Positions 5,717 to 8,455 of a stretch of 8,455 bases of DNA are shown piece by piece. The position numbers and the translations under genes were made by a program. The stretch's first letter is position 1, and every line of letters starts with the position of its first letter. Under the pieces are notes generated by a model. The model made no database searches. It was not told the origin of the DNA and worked only from the letters and a program-made list of their open reading frames with translations. Source of the stretch: JAGMDK01 sp023128695 (GTDB taxonomy: Bacteria; Planctomycetota; Phycisphaerae; UBA1845; Fen-1342); the NCBI GenBank assembly GCA_030628805.1, contig DAOVQG010000205.1:1-8455 (forward strand). The letters run 5' to 3'.

Positions 5717-5902
5717 TCATTGGATGGATACTCGTTAAATGGGTGGCCCATCGCTTTAGCGGTGGGGGACACGAATGGGCAGGTCATTCGCGTCCTCATT
5801 GGATGGATAATTGTTAATTGGGTGGCCCATCGCTTTAGCATTGGTGAACGCGAATATGAAGGCCAATTCGTGTCCCCCACTGCTAAAGCAATGGGCCACC
5901 CA
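5717..5902. repeat. Three-unit repeat: two direct copies and one inverted copy
   Basis: Unit 1 (5717-5776) and unit 2 (5796-5855) are direct copies sharing TCATTGGATGGATA and GGGTGGCCCATCGCTTTAGC. Unit 3 (5866-5902) is an inverted copy of the second part of unit 1: 37-base arms (5740-5776 with 5866-5902) differing at two positions. Each unit has its own short hairpin with a TT loop (5747-5766, 5826-5845, 5876-5895). The stem is sound in units 1 and 3 and decayed in unit 2. The repeat fills most of the 301-base gap between the converging esterase and glycosyltransferase-like genes, and its long inverted arms could stop transcripts from both sides. No gene is visible here. Confidence 0.85.
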
Positions 5903-5913
5903 GCCGAGAAGAA

Positions 5914-5935
5914 CGGCCGGTACGGAGCCCGGCCG
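5914..5935. terminator. Weak hairpin in the convergent gap
   Basis: A 7-bp GC stem, CGGCCGG with CCGGCCG, closes an 8-base loop between two converging genes. A short T run (CTTTTA) follows on the plus strand about ten bases later; no T run follows on the minus strand. It may assist termination of the esterase transcript, but it is not a textbook intrinsic terminator. Confidence 0.25.
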
Positions 5936-5992
5936 CTACAGGACTTTTACGGCGGTCTGGTAAGCCCCTGGAAAGGTCTTGCACTGTAGACG

Positions 5993-8098
5993 TTAGTCAC
6001 CAGCCTGCTCGGCCAGGGCCTGCTCCAGCGCCTGACGAGCCGGCCGGTTCTCAGGCTCGAGCCGCAGAACTTCCCGGTATTCGCGGGCGGCGCCTGCGAG
6101 ATCCCCTTTACGCAGCAGCGCATTTCCAAGGCTGAGTCGCGCGGGGATGTAATCCGGATTGGCTCGAACCGCCTCCTGAAAGTGTGCGATAGCCTCTGCC
6201 AGAGCCCCGCGGGCTTCGAGCGCGACGCCCAGGTTGTAATGCGCCTCGGGCCACGCCGTCTTGAGCCGGATCGCCGCTCGCCAATGGTCAACTGCCTCGG
6301 CAACGCGGTCGCGTGCCGCCAGGGCGTTGGCCAGGTTGTAATGTGCATTGGCGTGATCCGGGTTCGATTCTAACGCGTCCTGGTAGAACGGAATAGCCTG
6401 CTCGATCTCGCCGCGCGACTGGTATATCCACCCCAAGTTGTAGAGGGCCGCGTCGGATTGGGGGGCGAACCGCAATGCTATTTCGAGGTGCTCGACGGCC
6501 GCCGCGGTCTGATCCTGGGCCAGGAGAATGGAAACGAGGTTCATCCGGGCGTTGAGATGGTCGGGCTTGATTCGCAGGGTCTGCTCGTAGGCCCGGACCG
6601 CCTCGCCGAGGTCGCCCTGCTCGCGTAACAATTGCCCCAGGTTAAAGTGCGCCTGGCGGAAATCAGGATTGAGCCGAATGGCCGTGCGGTAATACTCCCG
6701 GGCCGTATCTGCCTCACCCCGTTCCAGGACGATCGCGGCCAGATTGTTGTAGGCCAGCCAGCAAGAGGGGTTCTTGGCCAGCGTGTCACGCCAGAGGGTC
6801 TCGAGGTCGCGGTAGCTGCCCCCTTGCCGCCAGGTCAGGACGCCCAGGACCATCAGGATCACGCCCGCCGCCACGCGTCGTGAAACCGCGCTGCCGGCCG
6901 GCGAGACACGCACGCGCGTCAGAATCTCCCGCCACCCCAAGCTGCCGTACGCGGCAAACAGTGCGAAAATCCCCATGCCGGCGAAATACTGGAAATGGTC
7001 CGCGACGAACGAGTAGCGCATGAAGTAGAAGTCGAAAAGGCCCAGGACGGGAAAGAGCAGGCCGCCGAAGATCAGCACGCCGACCAGCGGCCCCCGGCTG
7101 ATTCGCCGGCGTATCAACCACAGCGCGAGCAACACGACGACTGCTCCGAGTGGGTACAAATACTGCCACCAAGTTCCTGCGTCGACTTCCCAGCGCGGGT
7201 AGATGAAACAGATGTTGAGCGGGACCACCAGCTTGCCGGCGTAAAACCACCAGGCCCGCCCGGCACTCAGGAAGCGATCGAGGACGGAAAGGGATGAACT
7301 GAAGTCGGGCGCGCCGACGAGGTGCCGTTCGACATAGGACGTGGTTAGTGCCAGCGCTATGCCCAGCGCGAACAGTGGCAGCAGTGGAACCACGTCGCGC
7401 TGCGTCAGACGGTCACGCTTCCACCACAACAGCAGCAGTATGACGGCGGGTAGCGGACAGGTAGCGGTCTTGCTCAGCAGGGCACCGGCGAACAGGAACA
7501 CCGCGAGCACGTAATACCTCCCATCGAACAACGCCGGCGTCTCACGCCGTCCTAACCGGCAAAAGCGGATGTAAGCGAGTAGCGTCAGCAGGAAAAAAAC
7601 GCCGGCGAGAACGTTCTTACGCTCGGTGATCCACGCTACGGATTCAACCTGCACCGGGTGCAGCGCGAACAGCGCCGCCGCGAACCACGCCCCGGGCACC
7701 GCCAGGCGCTGGAGAACGAGCCAGAACAAAATCGCATTCAGCACATGCAGCACCACGTTGACGACGTGGTAGCCGAGCGGGTTCTGCCCCCACAGGGCCT
7801 GGTCGATCCAGAAGGTGGTGAACGTGAGCGGGTAATACTGCACAGTGGCGCCGACGTCGAACCAGATGCGGCCCAAGCCCCCCGGCTCGGTCAGCGTCGG
7901 GTTCTCCGTCACGTAGCGGTCGTCATCCCAGACGAAGCCCCCGCGCAGGGCCGGGACGTAGGCCATGACGGTCGCCGCGACGAGCAGCCCGATCCCCAGC
8001 ATCACCGCTCGCGGGGACGGCACCTCGACACGGCTGGGGTGGGAATGATCCTGATCTACCTTGGCCCCCCGCGTCGGCTTCCGGCGTGATCGGCTCAT
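5993..8098 (-). CDS. TMTC-like GT-C membrane glycosyltransferase with seven TPRs
   Basis: This 701-residue protein has a polytopic membrane half (about residues 31-425, ten or more hydrophobic segments) and a TPR half. The first periplasmic loop has FVWDDDRYVTENP (55-67), the acidic motif expected in GT-C enzymes. Other family marks are YYPLTFTTFWID (88-99), HVVNVVLHVLNA (111-122), FALHPVQVESVAWITERKNV (144-163), LLSKTATCPLPA (207-218) and YSFVADHFQYFAG (362-374). This layout is that of TMTC-type proteins, which in animals transfer mannose from dolichol-phosphate-mannose to proteins. The bacterial homologue presumably uses a lipid-linked sugar, but acceptor and sugar are unknown. Residues 447-684 are seven ungapped 34-residue TPR units with strong A-x-x-N-L-G and N-P-D-H/Y spacing, likely outside the membrane for substrate docking. 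The ATG at 8098 has AAGG at 8106-8109, seven bases upstream. It converges on the esterase gene. Members are often annotated simply as TPR proteins. Confidence 0.88.
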   Translation of the reverse strand: MSRSRRKPTRGAKVDQDHSHPSRVEVPSPRAVMLGIGLLVAATVMAYVPALRGGFVWDDDRYVTENPTLTEPGGLGRIWFDVGATVQYYPLTFTTFWIDQALWGQNPLGYHVVNVVLHVLNAILFWLVLQRLAVPGAWFAAALFALHPVQVESVAWITERKNVLAGVFFLLTLLAYIRFCRLGRRETPALFDGRYYVLAVFLFAGALLSKTATCPLPAVILLLLWWKRDRLTQRDVVPLLPLFALGIALALTTSYVERHLVGAPDFSSSLSVLDRFLSAGRAWWFYAGKLVVPLNICFIYPRWEVDAGTWWQYLYPLGAVVVLLALWLIRRRISRGPLVGVLIFGGLLFPVLGLFDFYFMRYSFVADHFQYFAGMGIFALFAAYGSLGWREILTRVRVSPAGSAVSRRVAAGVILMVLGVLTWRQGGSYRDLETLWRDTLAKNPSCWLAYNNLAAIVLERGEADTAREYYRTAIRLNPDFRQAHFNLGQLLREQGDLGEAVRAYEQTLRIKPDHLNARMNLVSILLAQDQTAAAVEHLEIALRFAPQSDAALYNLGWIYQSRGEIEQAIPFYQDALESNPDHANAHYNLANALAARDRVAEAVDHWRAAIRLKTAWPEAHYNLGVALEARGALAEAIAHFQEAVRANPDYIPARLSLGNALLRKGDLAGAAREYREVLRLEPENRPARQALEQALAEQAGD

Positions 8099-8339
8099 GA
8101 CTATACCTTAGTTCTCAGAAGGAGTGCATTCAATGACACATCCGAGAGCGGGCGTTTGACAGCATCGGCGGGTGTGGGAAACGTAGCGACCGGGCCCCGC
8201 ACCGGCCGTAGTATTGCGACGGGCGTGGGCCGCGTGACTGTGCGTAACCATTGTTTATTAAATATGTTACGGGTCCGTGACAGAATCTGCGAGGTGTTGC
8301 GATACTGGAATGCGTGGCGACACCCCCCCCAATCAGATC
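8099..8339. other. Upstream non-coding region of the glycosyltransferase-like gene
   Basis: No convincing gene is seen here. Open frames on either strand lack coding character and acceptable starts. An AT-rich island at about 8248-8268 (TTGTTTATTAAATATGTTA) in otherwise GC-rich DNA is the likeliest place for a promoter reading leftward into the gene that starts at 8098, but no clear pair of -10 and -35 boxes can be assigned. TTGACA at 8156-8161 resembles a plus-strand -35 box but has no matching -10 box 16-18 bases later. A run of eight C at 8324-8331 is present. Confidence 0.5.
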
Positions 8340-8419
8340 AGAACCGCGAGCGTAAGCGACCGGTCGCACGCGACGGGATGCCGCCATGTGCCTGACCCAT
8401 CGCTAACGCTCGGGGTTCT
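8340..8419. repeat. Inverted repeat with 20-base arms
   Basis: The arms AGAACCGCGAGCGTAAGCGA (8340-8359) and 8400-8419 are complementary except at two positions, with a 40-base centre containing a small GTCGC/GCGAC hairpin (8363-8374). Translated on the minus strand the left arm gives AYARGSDL, a string I recall from short hypothetical proteins predicted in planctomycete genomes; that suggests a dispersed repeat rather than a gene. The window ends 36 bases later, so a larger structure may be cut off. Confidence 0.75.
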
Positions 8420-8455
8420 GTTCAAAGACACGGCGCGGGCCGGGGATCGCGCCAC

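Noticed and set aside
8132..8158. ATG with an AAGGAG-like site giving an 8-residue peptide (MTHPRAGV)
   Set aside because: The ribosome site is good but the frame is too short and there is no evidence of a leader-peptide function or a downstream plus-strand gene in the window.
8130..8395. Overlapping open frames on both strands at the right edge
   Set aside because: Both pass through the inverted repeat and lack credible starts and coding character.
1..8455. Repeats considered as a CRISPR array or integron attC sites
   Set aside because: No regularly spaced short direct repeats with unique spacers, no cas genes, and no integrase or attC-type core sites were found; the repeats are palindromic and dispersed.

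Overview
The window looks like bacterial chromosome from a Planctomycetota-type genome. Three things point there: mostly GC-rich coding DNA; proteins typical of that phylum (TPR-rich proteins, a secreted erythromycin-esterase-family protein with an inserted beta domain, a bacterial TMTC-like GT-C/TPR protein); and gene gaps almost all filled with GC-rich palindromic repeats. The phylum is inferred from style, not from a marker gene.

Layout. Bases 1-180 hold a truncated copy (A) of a hairpin-rich repeat. A five-helix membrane protein follows on the minus strand (181-885). Just upstream of its start is what looks like the 3' end of a lost gene (913-1047), which runs into a nested palindrome (1048-1195) and a second hairpin (1209-1262). 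A cytoplasmic TPR protein occupies 1307-2608 (minus). A divergent gap (2609-2895) carries a promoter-like -10 box and a 28-bp perfect palindrome. Then come, on the plus strand, a small lipoprotein (2896-3549), a short reading frame apparently split by the full copy (B) of the first repeat (3589-3919), and an exported erythromycin-esterase-family protein (3940-5691). A 300-base convergent gap (5692-5992) holds a three-unit repeat. A large membrane glycosyltransferase-like protein with seven TPRs is on the minus strand (5993-8098). The last 357 bases are non-coding and hold a fifth repeat type.

Function. No single pathway links the genes. The lipoprotein, split short ORF and esterase are co-directional and closely spaced enough to have been one transcript. 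The membrane protein and the remnant upstream of it may once have been an operon. The remaining genes look independent.

The most notable content is the repeats: five unrelated palindromic families in 8.4 kb. In two of them, copies differ by paired changes that keep a stem intact, and copies seem to have split a small ORF, joined a gene remnant and supplied a stop codon. No CRISPR array, rRNA, tRNA or recognisable transposase gene was seen.
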